Source: Planctomycetota bacterium
Lineage (GTDB): Bacteria; Planctomycetota; UBA8108; JACQVS01
Length of the DNA: 57,094 nt
Direction of reading: 5' to 3'
NCBI GenBank assembly: GCA_028280485.1
Contig: JANQLS010000088.1
Span: forward strand, 1-57,094
This document shows positions 6,509 through 16,023 of this stretch, one piece after another. The first letter of the stretch is position 1; each line of letters opens with the position of its first letter. Made by a program: the position numbers and the translations under genes. The notes under the pieces are model-generated. The model was not told where the DNA came from and did not search any database. It saw nothing but the letters and a program-made list of their open reading frames with translations.

Positions 6509-6579
6509 CGAGCGCACCCGGATTTGAACCGAGACCAACGGATAGACAATCCGACATGCTGCCGTTACACCATGCGCCC
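6509..6579 (-). tRNA. tRNA-Asp(GTC)
   Basis: Acceptor GGGCGCA/TGCGCTC, G73, CCA encoded. Anticodon loop TTGTCTA. It is the first tRNA of the cluster in transcription order. Confidence 0.92.
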
Positions 6580-7716
6580 GTATTGTTTGAATCACACCTC
6601 GTTTTGAAGCGACACAGCCAAGGCATACCTCGACTGTATAACATTATTATCAATGTTATTATTTTATTGAAAATAGCCATTAACTTGAGAGTAAATCTTT
6701 GCAGACAGACTGATACACAAAGGCGATTAGAAGTGAAGGTTTCACCGTCAAGCCAATGACAGCGTGAAACTGCAAATGCTATGCAAGATTCAGACTATGA
6801 TTAATCCAGAAAAAGATCCTGGGTTAAGATTAGGGGGATAAATGGGGCTTCGTTTGGTAGGTACGCTACGACCGCAGCGTCAAACGTCAGCATGGCTCCA
6901 GCGTGGATCGCCGAAAATACCTTTAATACCATCATAATTAAAGGTATCCAGGGCAAACTGGCGCAGATGGCCGGGGAGACCATCATTACAGGGGCGTTCA
7001 TTACCGCCACGCCCTTCGCCATCGAGCCCATTACCATCGAACTCTGCCTCTGAGTGCCGTTCAGAAGATTTCTGGCCGGATAGCAGACAGATCAGGTCCA
7101 AACACGAAGCTCCCGAAAGCCGCCACTGGGCTCTTCCAGGTAAATAGAATCCAGAATAGAATCTGGAGCTTCGTAAAGTTTGGGTACTCATGACGAAAAT
7201 AATTAAAACAGCTTAAAAATAATTCTAACTAAATGATTATAAAACAGAACTTCTCTTTTGTCGAAGTTCTATGAGTATAGACGTCAGAGGAGATAATATC
7301 TTGTATTGTTTTTTAAAATTTTAAAAGTTTTATTCCTCTAGGTCTGAAAGATCTATCGGCAAGAAGAATGCCCGATGTTTAATTTATTTGGGAAAATGTA
7401 GTAGTAGGCTCGCTCCGCGAGTCGTATGAAACGATTAAAACGATACTGATCACGATAACTTAAAAAATAGAAACGCTTAACTCAAAGACCAGTGCCTCTT
7501 ACTCCCCTACTCTTAAGATTTATCTACAATAAACAAAGTAGTATCAAGGAGATTCCTTCCGATCAACTCCCCCATTCTAGTATTTTTTTAAAGCAATTAA
7601 CTAGCCCGAAGCGCTAGCGAGGAAGTTCACATGCCAACAAAGTATAGACTTTTTTCCCACGGAAATGTTTCAAAATAATCGTCTCGCTTCGTACGACTCG
7701 CGGAGCGAGCCTACTA
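6580..7716. other. gene-poor interval upstream of tRNA cluster
   Basis: This 1.1-kb interval has no gene I can support. About 6890-7150 is richer in GC than its AT-rich flanks and reads openly in minus frames, but without a recognisable protein; it may be a decayed coding sequence. AT-rich sequence follows to 7590. Two dispersed repeats lie at 7400-7435 and 7597-7622. The promoter of the tRNA cluster should lie just above 6580. Confidence 0.5.
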
Positions 7717-8160
7717 CTAAAACACCCCAAAGAACATCGCGAGCGCCAATAAGACAACAAGCACGATTAAGACGATCGCCAGATATTCCCAAGCCAAAGG
7801 AACTAAACTGATAGCTAAGGCTAAACCGGCGAAGCGAGGATCTTCAAATCGAAGTAATCCGAAGATGGCAAAAACTAAGGCGAGAAAGCCACACCCCATA
7901 TAGCCCAAGCGAACGTAATCTTCATTTAGGCCAACCGTGGTTTCAGACTCGGCTTTTTTAGTTTCATCGATTTGCTGTTGTAATTCAGGCTGAACTTGCG
8001 CTCGAATGAAGTCTTGAAAAAGCGCTCCGCCAACCCCCATCATCGATAAGATTAACGCGATACAACCCAGAAGAATTGGTTTTTGATTTGATGTCGCTCG
8101 CGAATCACCACCATCAGAACGATGATCGATGGGCCCAGAATCAACTTCCTTAGGGGGCAT
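7717..8160 (-). CDS. hypothetical small membrane protein
   Basis: This 147-aa protein has a polar N-terminus, a hydrophobic segment at about 29-49, a charged loop rich in Q, K and E, and two or three C-terminal hydrophobic segments (about 86-103, 110-147). The ATG at 8160 lies inside the 3' end of the secreted-protein gene (11-bp overlap), so the two are probably translationally coupled. The TAG stop falls in a TAGTAGGC repeat. No family recognised; probably an inner-membrane protein. Confidence 0.7.
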   Translation of the reverse strand: MPPKEVDSGPIDHRSDGGDSRATSNQKPILLGCIALILSMMGVGGALFQDFIRAQVQPELQQQIDETKKAESETTVGLNEDYVRLGYMGCGFLALVFAIFGLLRFEDPRFAGLALAISLVPLAWEYLAIVLIVLVVLLALAMFFGVF

Positions 8161-10348
8161 CTAAACACTCCAATTGACATCCAGGAATAACCGCACACTC
8201 TTCACCTAAAGCGGGTGGAGAGCTTCCCAGGAACAAGTAACTTAATACATAAATAGAGTCTGACATATCGACAAGCTGGTCATCATTTGAGTCGAGAAGG
8301 GAGATGTTCGAGGCATCTTGGGTCGTTCCATCTCCACAGGGAAGTTGAAGTTTTCCTCCAAGGAACAAATGAGCTAAGAGACAAACAGTGTCGGACATAT
8401 CTAAAAGGCCATCGGCATTACAATCCCCTGGTCGAGAAAGTACCGGATCTTCACTCGTTGGCTTTGCTGGAGCTGCCAATACGGCCAGATGACTCACCAC
8501 TCCCTGATCATTCGTGCGAATGGCGATACGGTCGATAGCCTCGATCTCAAGGTTTTCACCGAAAGGGAGAAAGGCAAGTTCTTGAGCTTCTTCCCCTCTA
8601 ACCAAACCTAAAAATGAATTAGGTTCATAGGAATCATGTTCGAGCCTATGAAGGGAAATTCCTTCAGGAGTGATTGAGAAGATGATTCGAGTATAAAAGC
8701 CGATATCCGAAGCTTCGTAGCTGAGACCTTCTCCAACAGTATGGTCAATCCCCGGCCCTAGGGTGATCTCTCCTCCTTCTTTTAAACTACCTCCAAGCCT
8801 AAGGCTGGATTGCTCTTTATCCAGTTGGGCTTGAGCGATGACCTCATCCCCCATCAAGAATGCCAATTTCAATTCCCAATTCTCTGAGTTACTGGCTACG
8901 TCGGCAACCAATTCAATTGGAGCTTCTTCAATGGAAAGACTTTTAGGCAAAGGAGCAGTTAATGTCGAAGCCAGCTCATCGGGTGATTTAAAGACATGGT
9001 TTTGATTTAAATCGATGAAGGTGCCATCTGTACCAGGTTCAATTGCCCACGGTTTATCAGAAGGAAAAAACTCATAGCGACCTAAGTGGCTCGGCTCATC
9101 TCGATAAAAATGATCTAAAAGCCAAATGTTTCGAGCGTCTTCTTCCACGATCTTGGTCATGAATGGACGCACAGGTCCCTCAAAAAGGATTTCACGAAGG
9201 TTATCGTTGTAACCCAGGAGATGGCTGACGCGGTACGTTACATTTTCAGGTTCTTCAATTCCCCAGTACCTTGCTTGCATTTTAGCCGTTTCTAAATCAC
9301 ATCTTCCGCGTAAATTGAGTTCAATCGGAGATTCGATTTGCATCAACATCAGATGAGTAATGGGCAACAAGTCATCAACGAGCAAGTTCGCCTCTTCAGC
9401 CTTGAGATGGTCGAGCTCTAAATCTTCGGAATCTAAACGAGGAGCAATCTCTTCTCGGAGATATTTGGCGAGGTCAAAGCCTTCGGCTTCCCAATTGAAT
9501 AAACTGGGAAGAGAGTGATCTTCCAACGAACTCAGCTCCTCAACTGGAATGAGATATCCTTTGATCACAGATTTAAAAGTCAGCATGTAATCTTTGCGGC
9601 AATCCCCGCGTTGATTGAACTCATCGTCGGGATCGTCGTAGTTATGCTGAAAATTTAGAGGCTTTGAATAACCTTCGATCTCATCGTAGATGAAGGGTTC
9701 TTCCGAAGCTTCAGGATGCTCGGGATTAATATTTTCAAAGTAGTACTTCGGCTTTCCCTTCCCGTGCTGATTCTCGCGAAAGTTATTGAAGAGGTAAGCA
9801 TTCGATTCATCTTCCCAATGAGGTCGATCGTTATGTTCGAAATCACTTCCCTCGGCTTCTATATCACCGATAACTCGATGAGAAGGACCTTCATTTCGTG
9901 CTTCGTGGTAATCGGCCCAGTCTTCGGATTCGTAGAGCACACCGAGCTCGGTATGAGTCATCGAACTGAAGCTGACGGTGTCACCGCCGGCAAAGCGAAT
10001 GATGGAAAAGATAGCTTCATCATCCGTAATCTCACCGTCAGAATTTAAATCGAGGTGAGAGCCACCCCAAGTACCACCTACGTTTCCACGTTCGGGCAGA
10101 GGGATGTCATCGGAGGTGTAGGGAAGAAGATCGTTTCCGGGATGACGATCTTTAAAATTCTCAAATTTATCCGAATTGGCGATTCCTAAATTATTGAAAA
10201 AGTAAACCTCGGAAGGCCCATCCGCAGAGACTTTAACCGTGCCATAAAAAAGCAACCCCGTGATGGACACAGTAAAAAGTAGAAGAGCTTTAAATTGGAT
10301 ATGCCGTTGCTTTAACTTAAGAGAAAAGAATTGCAATGAACCCATCAT
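8150..10348 (-). CDS. secreted protein with C-terminal dockerin-like repeats
   Basis: This protein of about 732 aa has an N-terminal signal segment (FKALLLFTVSITGLLFYG) and a large acidic body of unknown fold. Short EF-hand-like loops are visible (LNSDGEITDDEA near the N-terminus). The last about 90 residues hold a pair of dockerin-like repeats: GDCNADGLLDMSD...AHLFLGG and SNDDQLVDMSD...YLFLGSS. Such pairs are common in planctomycete secreted proteins and probably bind calcium; their partners are usually unknown. The ATG at 10348 is chosen because a purine-rich GGGACGGA precedes it. The longer frame begins with TTG at 10378. Export to the periplasm or surface is inferred. Confidence 0.78.
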   Translation of the reverse strand: MMGSLQFFSLKLKQRHIQFKALLLFTVSITGLLFYGTVKVSADGPSEVYFFNNLGIANSDKFENFKDRHPGNDLLPYTSDDIPLPERGNVGGTWGGSHLDLNSDGEITDDEAIFSIIRFAGGDTVSFSSMTHTELGVLYESEDWADYHEARNEGPSHRVIGDIEAEGSDFEHNDRPHWEDESNAYLFNNFRENQHGKGKPKYYFENINPEHPEASEEPFIYDEIEGYSKPLNFQHNYDDPDDEFNQRGDCRKDYMLTFKSVIKGYLIPVEELSSLEDHSLPSLFNWEAEGFDLAKYLREEIAPRLDSEDLELDHLKAEEANLLVDDLLPITHLMLMQIESPIELNLRGRCDLETAKMQARYWGIEEPENVTYRVSHLLGYNDNLREILFEGPVRPFMTKIVEEDARNIWLLDHFYRDEPSHLGRYEFFPSDKPWAIEPGTDGTFIDLNQNHVFKSPDELASTLTAPLPKSLSIEEAPIELVADVASNSENWELKLAFLMGDEVIAQAQLDKEQSSLRLGGSLKEGGEITLGPGIDHTVGEGLSYEASDIGFYTRIIFSITPEGISLHRLEHDSYEPNSFLGLVRGEEAQELAFLPFGENLEIEAIDRIAIRTNDQGVVSHLAVLAAPAKPTSEDPVLSRPGDCNADGLLDMSDTVCLLAHLFLGGKLQLPCGDGTTQDASNISLLDSNDDQLVDMSDSIYVLSYLFLGSSPPALGEECAVIPGCQLECLDAP

Positions 10349-10716
10349 GATTCCGTCCCAACTGGAGTTCCCGGTCAATTTTCGAACTTGTCGAAGAACT
10401 ATAAAAGAGTCAACTCAGCACTCAAGTCGAGAAAAATGAAAGCGCCCGAGACTCAATTTTTTAGAATAAGATAGAGCTATCGATTATATACTAAAATCAC
10501 CTCTAATTTGTGGCTTTCTCTGAGACTCCAGCTTAAAGAGTGATATTTTGCTTTTTGACATTAAAAACCGTGCTATCTTGAGGGTTTACGAAAAGTATTT
10601 TTGTCTTATTCAACTGTTATTTTAACTTTTATTTAACGGGTGTTGGATTTAAATGAGCTCCCGTACGATCGCCCCATTAAGCCGATATTCGTCACTCTAT
10701 ATATACTGGATTCAAC
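10349..10716. other. divergent promoter region
   Basis: 368 AT-rich bases between divergent genes (dockerin protein and dehydratase). Promoters for both must lie here, but I cannot place a -35/-10 pair with confidence. Confidence 0.45.
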
Positions 10717-11682
10717 ATGAGAGACCTCAAACCACCCACTTATTCCGATGTTCTCAAAGCACGCAAATTTTTAAGATCTTTTCTCAATCCAACCCCCTTT
10801 CTGCATTCACCCTCCCTCAGCCAACTCACCGGAAGTGAAGTTTGGATTAAGTACGAGAATCATAACCCCAACGGCGCTTTTAAAATTCGAGGAGGCCTTT
10901 ACCGCCTTTCGAAGCTGAGTGAAGAGGAACGACAAAAGGGCGTGATCACTGCGTCAACCGGAAACCACGGTCAATCGGTTGCCTATGCCGGAAAAGAATT
11001 TGGAATTCGTTCTGTCATCAGCGTGCCGGAAGTCACGAGCACTCTAAAAGTCGATGCTATGCGTACCTTAGGTGGCGAAGTCATCCTCCACGGGGAGACC
11101 TTTGAAGATGCCCGTCTTCACGCTGAGTCCCTGATCGAAAATGAGGGCTTAACTTATATTCATTACTCTTGTGAACCTGAGATTGTGGCCGGAGTTGGAA
11201 CCTACTGCGCTGAAATGCTTGAAGATCAACCCGACTTAGAAGCCATCATCGTCCCTACTGGAGGAGGAAGCGGAGCTTGTGGTTGCATCACGGTGAGGGA
11301 TGCCCTCAATCCCTCCTTAGAAATATATTCCGTCCAAGCAGAAAGCTCCCCTGCAGTGTACCGGTCGTGGAAAGAAGGCAAACCCGTTGAAGCTCCCAAT
11401 AAAACACTCGCTGAGGGAGTCGCCACAGGAACAGTTTTTGAGTTTCCTCTTAAAATTTTGAAAGAGGGGCTATCGGATTTCTTTTTAGTATCAGAAAATG
11501 AAATCAAGGAATCCATCCTCCATTACCTGATACACACTCGAAACTTGGTCGAAGCCGCAGGAGCCACTCCATTAGCCGCTCTGATCAAAAACAAAGAGCG
11601 GTTCCATGGTAAGAAGGTTGGATTGGTCATCTCCGGAGGAAATCTTTCGATCGAACGGTTGAGAGAGATCTTAAAGGAATAG
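10717..11682 (+). CDS. PLP-dependent threonine/serine dehydratase
   Basis: This 321-aa protein matches catabolic-type (TdcB-like) threonine dehydratases or serine racemases in length and lacks the C-terminal ACT regulatory domain of biosynthetic IlvA. The PLP lysine lies in NPNGAFKIRGG (about residue 53). The glycine loop that binds the PLP phosphate is PTGGGSGA (about 180). STGNHGQSVAY is the substrate-binding loop. Expected reaction: L-threonine to 2-oxobutanoate, or serine to pyruvate, plus ammonia, in the cytoplasm. Serine racemase activity cannot be excluded. The gene is followed 39 bp later by the cytochrome gene on the same strand, though no functional link is evident. Confidence 0.88.
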   Translation: MRDLKPPTYSDVLKARKFLRSFLNPTPFLHSPSLSQLTGSEVWIKYENHNPNGAFKIRGGLYRLSKLSEEERQKGVITASTGNHGQSVAYAGKEFGIRSVISVPEVTSTLKVDAMRTLGGEVILHGETFEDARLHAESLIENEGLTYIHYSCEPEIVAGVGTYCAEMLEDQPDLEAIIVPTGGGSGACGCITVRDALNPSLEIYSVQAESSPAVYRSWKEGKPVEAPNKTLAEGVATGTVFEFPLKILKEGLSDFFLVSENEIKESILHYLIHTRNLVEAAGATPLAALIKNKERFHGKKVGLVISGGNLSIERLREILKE

Positions 11683-11721
11683 CGCGCTACTGTAGGACAC
11701 CCCTCTTCCCAATCGATTTCT

Positions 11722-14055
11722 ATGCTGAGTTTACGATTTATAAAGCGAGCCACATTCACGAAAAATGACTTTCTGTGGTTCGGCTGCTTGCTAGCATGGG
11801 GTTTGAACTTAACCTTCATGAAAGTTCAAGCTGAAGAACGATTTTCCTACCTCTCGGAATACTCCGCTCGATCAGAAAGCGAAAAAGCCATCTTAGGTGA
11901 AAAGCTTTTTCAAGATCTCAATTGCGGGCAGTGCCATCAAGAAATCGATCAAAAGAAAATCCTCAGCCGATCGACAGCTCCCAATATTTTAGTTCGGGCT
12001 CTCCAATTGGATCCTCACTACATCTCTAAATTTTTAGAGAAAAAGGGATCCGATTGGAAACTGAACCGAATGCCAGAAATTAGGGCGCTCGATGACCCAG
12101 AAAAAAAAGAAGAGCTCACTCATTTTCTCACTGAACTTTTTCTTCCGGCTCACAAAACGGAAAAAGCTGAACGACCAAAAGCTAAGCTGGAAAAGATTGA
12201 GCATGGAAGAACTCTGTTTCACACCATCGGCTGTCTCGCCTGCCACTCTCCCGAAAAGGGAGTTCAACCTGAAGGTGTTGACTCTCAGGTGGAACTTAAA
12301 AAAACTTTAAGTACGGGTCGTCCATTAGAGATTCTCAATGAGAAATACACCTTCAACGGGTTAAGTGATTTTTTGCAGAATCCTGACAACAACTCGGCCT
12401 ACTTCCGTATGCCAAAGTTTCCATTGAGTCGATCGGAAAGTGAAGCCCTCGCTCATTACTTGCTTCGCGATAGAACTCCAACCTTAAAATCCTTTTCGAT
12501 CGATAGAGAAAAATCGAAAAAAGGGAAAGAACACTTTCTCAACCTTGGCTGCCAAAACTGCCATCTCTCACCCTCGCAAGGTCCTCAATTGAAGTCTTTA
12601 CCTCTTAGCTCTCAGAGCTTAGAGAGGGGCTGCCTTTCAAACCCAAAGACAGCTAAGAGTTTTAATTTTCACTTGAACCCTCAGGAATCAGAAGCCCTCA
12701 AAGCCTTTTTAAAATCCTTTACTCAAGTCAAGGCCAGTGATCCAAAATCTAAACTCCGATTGGAAACAGCTCGGTTAGGTTGCCTCAAATGCCATCAGCG
12801 CGATGGTCAAGGCGGGCCGAATGAGATCATCGCGAGCTACTTTAGCTCTCAAGCTTCGGAGGAAGATCTGGGTGACGAAGGGCGCTTCCCTCCACCCCTG
12901 ACGGGGGTTGGAGCTAAAATACTTCCGAAGGTTCTTCCCGATATTCTTCAAGGGAAAAAAACACTACGTCCCTACTTAAAGACTCGCATGCCCAGCTTCG
13001 GAAACCATGACGCAAAAAAGCTCGCTTCGCTCTTTGTTCAAGCTGATCAGCATCTCTTAAAACCCGAACCCGAGCGGGCGGGTAGGAATGCTCGAGGCCG
13101 TCATCTGGTGGGCTCAAAGGGCATGAGCTGCATCACCTGCCACACTCTCAACGGAAAGAAATCATTGGGTATTCCCGGCCTCGATCTCGGACAACTTTCA
13201 GATCGTCTTCAGCCCCAATGGTTCCGACGATTCTTGGTGTCCCCCGCCGCCTACCGTTCTCAAACTCGCATGCCGGCCTTCTTCGATATCGAGTTAGACG
13301 ATAAGACTTTACTCCCCCTCAAGCCGATTCCAACCTCGGTCTTCCGGGACTTAGATAGTATATGGGTTTACTTGATGGAGAGCGGACACACGAGGCTTCC
13401 CGTGGGACTGGAGAAAACGAATGCGTTTGAACTTGAACCGAAGAAAAAACCCATCGTCTTCAGGACCTTTTTAAAAGGCTCTGGCCTTCATGCCATCGCC
13501 GTTGGGCATCCAGAAAATATTCATTACGCGTTCGATGCTAAGAATTGCCGATTAGCGATCGCTTGGAAAGGAAAATTCCTCGACGCTGAAGCCACTTGGG
13601 AAGACCGCTTCACCCCGCTCAGTATTCCTTTAGGAAAAAAAATCTTAACGGTTCCAATGGAGCCCTTGCTCGCCAAGTTACCTCAACCCACAAGCCCATG
13701 GCCTTCGATCCCCAAGGGGCACAAGTTTAAAGGATACAAGATAGATAAGCAGGGCTTTCCGGTCTTTCAGTACACTTGGGATGAATTCACGGTTTCTAAT
13801 TCGATCAAACCCCTGCCTTCACAATCGAAAAAGAAGCAAGGCTTCGTTCAAACGATTTCTCTATCCACCTCAGTAGAGAGAGCCAAACGCCCTCCCATCT
13901 ATTTAAAGGAACCTCAATCTCCCCCAATTCAAATCATCGAGATCCTATTCGACGGCCTGCCCGTAAAGGGATTCTACTCAGATAATAAACGGAGAATCAC
14001 TCCTCCTCTTTCATTTGAAAAACGATTGAGCGTGAAGCTGGAGGTGACTTGGTGA
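11722..14055 (+). CDS. secreted multi-heme c-type cytochrome protein
   Basis: This 777-aa protein has an N-terminal hydrophobic segment (about 17-37) for export. Five CxxCH heme motifs occur at about residues 68 (CGQCH), 171 (CLACH), 277 (CQNCH), 354 (CLKCH) and 470 (CITCH). Several are followed by RMP motifs (about 117, 230, 423) suited to supply the distal Met ligand. Beyond residue 520 lies a heme-free region of unknown fold. It is likely a periplasmic electron carrier fused to a sensor or enzyme-like domain. It overlaps the downstream propeller gene (TGATG), which argues for co-translation and a shared redox role. Planctomycetes carry many such composite cytochromes; the substrate is unknown. 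Confidence 0.82.
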   Translation: MLSLRFIKRATFTKNDFLWFGCLLAWGLNLTFMKVQAEERFSYLSEYSARSESEKAILGEKLFQDLNCGQCHQEIDQKKILSRSTAPNILVRALQLDPHYISKFLEKKGSDWKLNRMPEIRALDDPEKKEELTHFLTELFLPAHKTEKAERPKAKLEKIEHGRTLFHTIGCLACHSPEKGVQPEGVDSQVELKKTLSTGRPLEILNEKYTFNGLSDFLQNPDNNSAYFRMPKFPLSRSESEALAHYLLRDRTPTLKSFSIDREKSKKGKEHFLNLGCQNCHLSPSQGPQLKSLPLSSQSLERGCLSNPKTAKSFNFHLNPQESEALKAFLKSFTQVKASDPKSKLRLETARLGCLKCHQRDGQGGPNEIIASYFSSQASEEDLGDEGRFPPPLTGVGAKILPKVLPDILQGKKTLRPYLKTRMPSFGNHDAKKLASLFVQADQHLLKPEPERAGRNARGRHLVGSKGMSCITCHTLNGKKSLGIPGLDLGQLSDRLQPQWFRRFLVSPAAYRSQTRMPAFFDIELDDKTLLPLKPIPTSVFRDLDSIWVYLMESGHTRLPVGLEKTNAFELEPKKKPIVFRTFLKGSGLHAIAVGHPENIHYAFDAKNCRLAIAWKGKFLDAEATWEDRFTPLSIPLGKKILTVPMEPLLAKLPQPTSPWPSIPKGHKFKGYKIDKQGFPVFQYTWDEFTVSNSIKPLPSQSKKKQGFVQTISLSTSVERAKRPPIYLKEPQSPPIQIIEILFDGLPVKGFYSDNKRRITPPLSFEKRLSVKLEVTW

Positions 14056-15527
14056 TGCAATATTTACTCATTCTCCTCCTCATTTTAGGTACGACGTTCG
14101 CTCAAGCGCAAAGCGACGGCTTTAAAATAAAGCTTCCCACCGAAGCCGACTATTACCCTATCGAAACCATCTCCGGTCCCAAAGGATTGCGATTAGAGGT
14201 CAGTGGAATCACCCTCGATTCCCAAGGGCAGATTTACCTCGCCTTGAGAAAAGGGGAAATTTGGATCTTCGATGAAAAGGAACCTCCGAGTTCAAAACAT
14301 CGCTTTCGGCTCTTCGCCGAAGGTCTTCATGAACCTTTAGGCTTAACCTTTCGAGACGGTTGGTTCTACTTGACTCAACGAACGGAAGTGACCCGGATCA
14401 AAGATTCGGATCGAGATGGAAAAGCGGATACCTACGAGTGCTTAGGACAACCCTGGGGCGTCACCGGTAATTACCACGAGTACGCCTATGGCCCAGCCTT
14501 TGATCATGAAGGAAATCTATGGGTTTCGCTCAATCAAACTCTGGGAAAAAAGGTCATTAATGAAGATCATTGGCGAGGATGGTCGATGAAGATGACGCCT
14601 AACGGTGAATGGCTTCCCGTTTCAACGGGCCTTCGCTCTCCCTGTGGCATCGGAGAAAATTCGAGTGGAGACATTTTCATAACCGATCAACAAGGCAATT
14701 GGATTCCCACCTGTTCTCTTCAACATTTAGAGCCCGGTGACTTTCACGGTCACGTGAGTTCCTTAAGGGATGTTTCACGTCAAGGTTCACCCGTAAAAGA
14801 TCCGGGGAAAGTCCCCTCGGGCCTCAGCATTCCTCAGGCTCATCAAAAGATAAAAGGATTTAAACGCCCAGCAATTTGGTTTCCCTATCGCAAGATGGGC
14901 CAAGCAGCGACCGACCTTCTCACGGATAACACTCAGGGAAAATTTGGCCCCTTCAAAGATCAAATCTTTGTAGGTGAGTTCACCTTATCCCAAATCAATC
15001 GAGTTTATTTAGAGAAGGTAAAAGGAGTTTACCAAGGAGCCTGTTTCCCGTTTCGAAAGGGGTTTCAAAGCGCAGTCTTCCGATTGGAGTGGGACTCTAA
15101 GGGAAACTTATTGGCGGGCGAGACCAATCGTGGTTGGAATTCGTTGGGTAGTCAGTCTTATGGATTTGAGCGCCTTAAATGGACGGGAAAAGTACCTTTT
15201 GAGGTTTTGAAGATCAATGCAAAGAGTCTTGGTTTCAGAATTACCCTAACCCATGGTGTCAATCCTGAAAGCGTTCATCCTGAATCCATTCAGATAGAGA
15301 GCTACACTTATAAATTGCACTCCACTTACGGCAGTCCTGAAATCGATCGAAAACAACACGCGGTGAAAGTTTTAAAGATCAGCCCCGACAGAAAAGTCAT
15401 CGAGCTTCAAGTCGAAAACTTACGCCGAAGCTACGTGCATGAATTTAACCTGAGCGGGATACGCTCGACAACGGGACTCCCATTGCTTCATCCCAAAGCG
15501 TATTACACCCTGAACGAAATTCCCTAG
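14055..15527 (+). CDS. secreted beta-propeller (PQQ/sorbosone dehydrogenase-like) protein
   Basis: This 490-aa protein has a signal peptide (YLLILLLILGTTFAQAQ). The body resembles six-bladed propellers of the soluble glucose/sorbosone dehydrogenase type: GEIWIF, EPLGLTFRDGWFYLTQ, DSDRDGKADTYE and HEYAYGPAFDHEGNLW. The last about 100 residues (from VPFEVLKINAK) form a separate beta domain. The ATG at 14055 overlaps the stop of the cytochrome gene; TTG and GTG codons just before are alternatives. Together the pair suggests periplasmic oxidation of a sugar or other reduced substrate with electrons passed to c hemes; this is inference. The stop TAG lies in a TAGTCCGC repeat. Confidence 0.8.
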   Translation: MQYLLILLLILGTTFAQAQSDGFKIKLPTEADYYPIETISGPKGLRLEVSGITLDSQGQIYLALRKGEIWIFDEKEPPSSKHRFRLFAEGLHEPLGLTFRDGWFYLTQRTEVTRIKDSDRDGKADTYECLGQPWGVTGNYHEYAYGPAFDHEGNLWVSLNQTLGKKVINEDHWRGWSMKMTPNGEWLPVSTGLRSPCGIGENSSGDIFITDQQGNWIPTCSLQHLEPGDFHGHVSSLRDVSRQGSPVKDPGKVPSGLSIPQAHQKIKGFKRPAIWFPYRKMGQAATDLLTDNTQGKFGPFKDQIFVGEFTLSQINRVYLEKVKGVYQGACFPFRKGFQSAVFRLEWDSKGNLLAGETNRGWNSLGSQSYGFERLKWTGKVPFEVLKINAKSLGFRITLTHGVNPESVHPESIQIESYTYKLHSTYGSPEIDRKQHAVKVLKISPDRKVIELQVENLRRSYVHEFNLSGIRSTTGLPLLHPKAYYTLNEIP

Positions 15528-15608
15528 TCCGCTTGTAGTCCGCACGTTTGTAGTCCGCACGTTTGTAGTCCGCACGTTTGTAGTCCGCACACTCCGTGTG
15601 CGGATTTC
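15526..15608. repeat. tandem 'GTAGTCCGCACGTTT' repeat
   Basis: About four 15-bp units (GTAGTCCGCACGTTT), the last ending in the hairpin GTCCGCACACTCCGTGTGCGG, start at the stop codon of the propeller gene. Single units of the same family occur at 38795, 41973 and 50641, and an inverted cluster at 15958-16028. Confidence 0.85.
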
Positions 15609-15640
15609 CTAAGCGACGATATCTCAATTTTCAGGAAAAA

Positions 15641-15677
15641 GAAAAACCCCAAACGAGTAACCCGTTTGGGGTTTTTC
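15641..15677. terminator. strong rho-independent terminator
   Basis: GAAAAACCCCAAACG pairs with CGTTTGGGGTTTTTC around a 6-nt loop, with A-runs and T-runs on both sides. It serves the cytochrome/propeller operon and can work in both directions. The rest of 15528-16023 holds only dispersed repeats (15693-15730, 15873-15900, 15958-16028) and AT-rich sequence. Confidence 0.88.
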
Positions 15678-16023
15678 TTTTGAAATCATTACTATAGTAG
15701 TCGTCTCGCTCTGCGAGGCGGCTCTCACAACGGCAGCAAACTCAAGTTAGTCATCACTCCATACAATCGAGTATTTATCGAAAGATGAATTGCACTAATT
15801 CAACTCAAGATTCACTTCGATCCTCTTTTTAAAACTCTTCGTAGGAAGAGTAATTATTTAAGAGGCTTTAAATCGCCTCTCGGAGCGAGACGACTACCAA
15901 GGTGACGTCTGCTTAGCGGATATTGGATTTAAAATTGAATGGGGTTAGTTCAGAAAGGCCGCACACGGAGTGTGCGGACTACAAGCGTGCGGACTACAAA
16001 GGACGACACACGGCGGGTGCCTA

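Noticed and set aside
6801..7191. Two minus-strand frames in the GC-richer patch
   Set aside because: They overlap in different frames, lack RBS and resemble no known protein.
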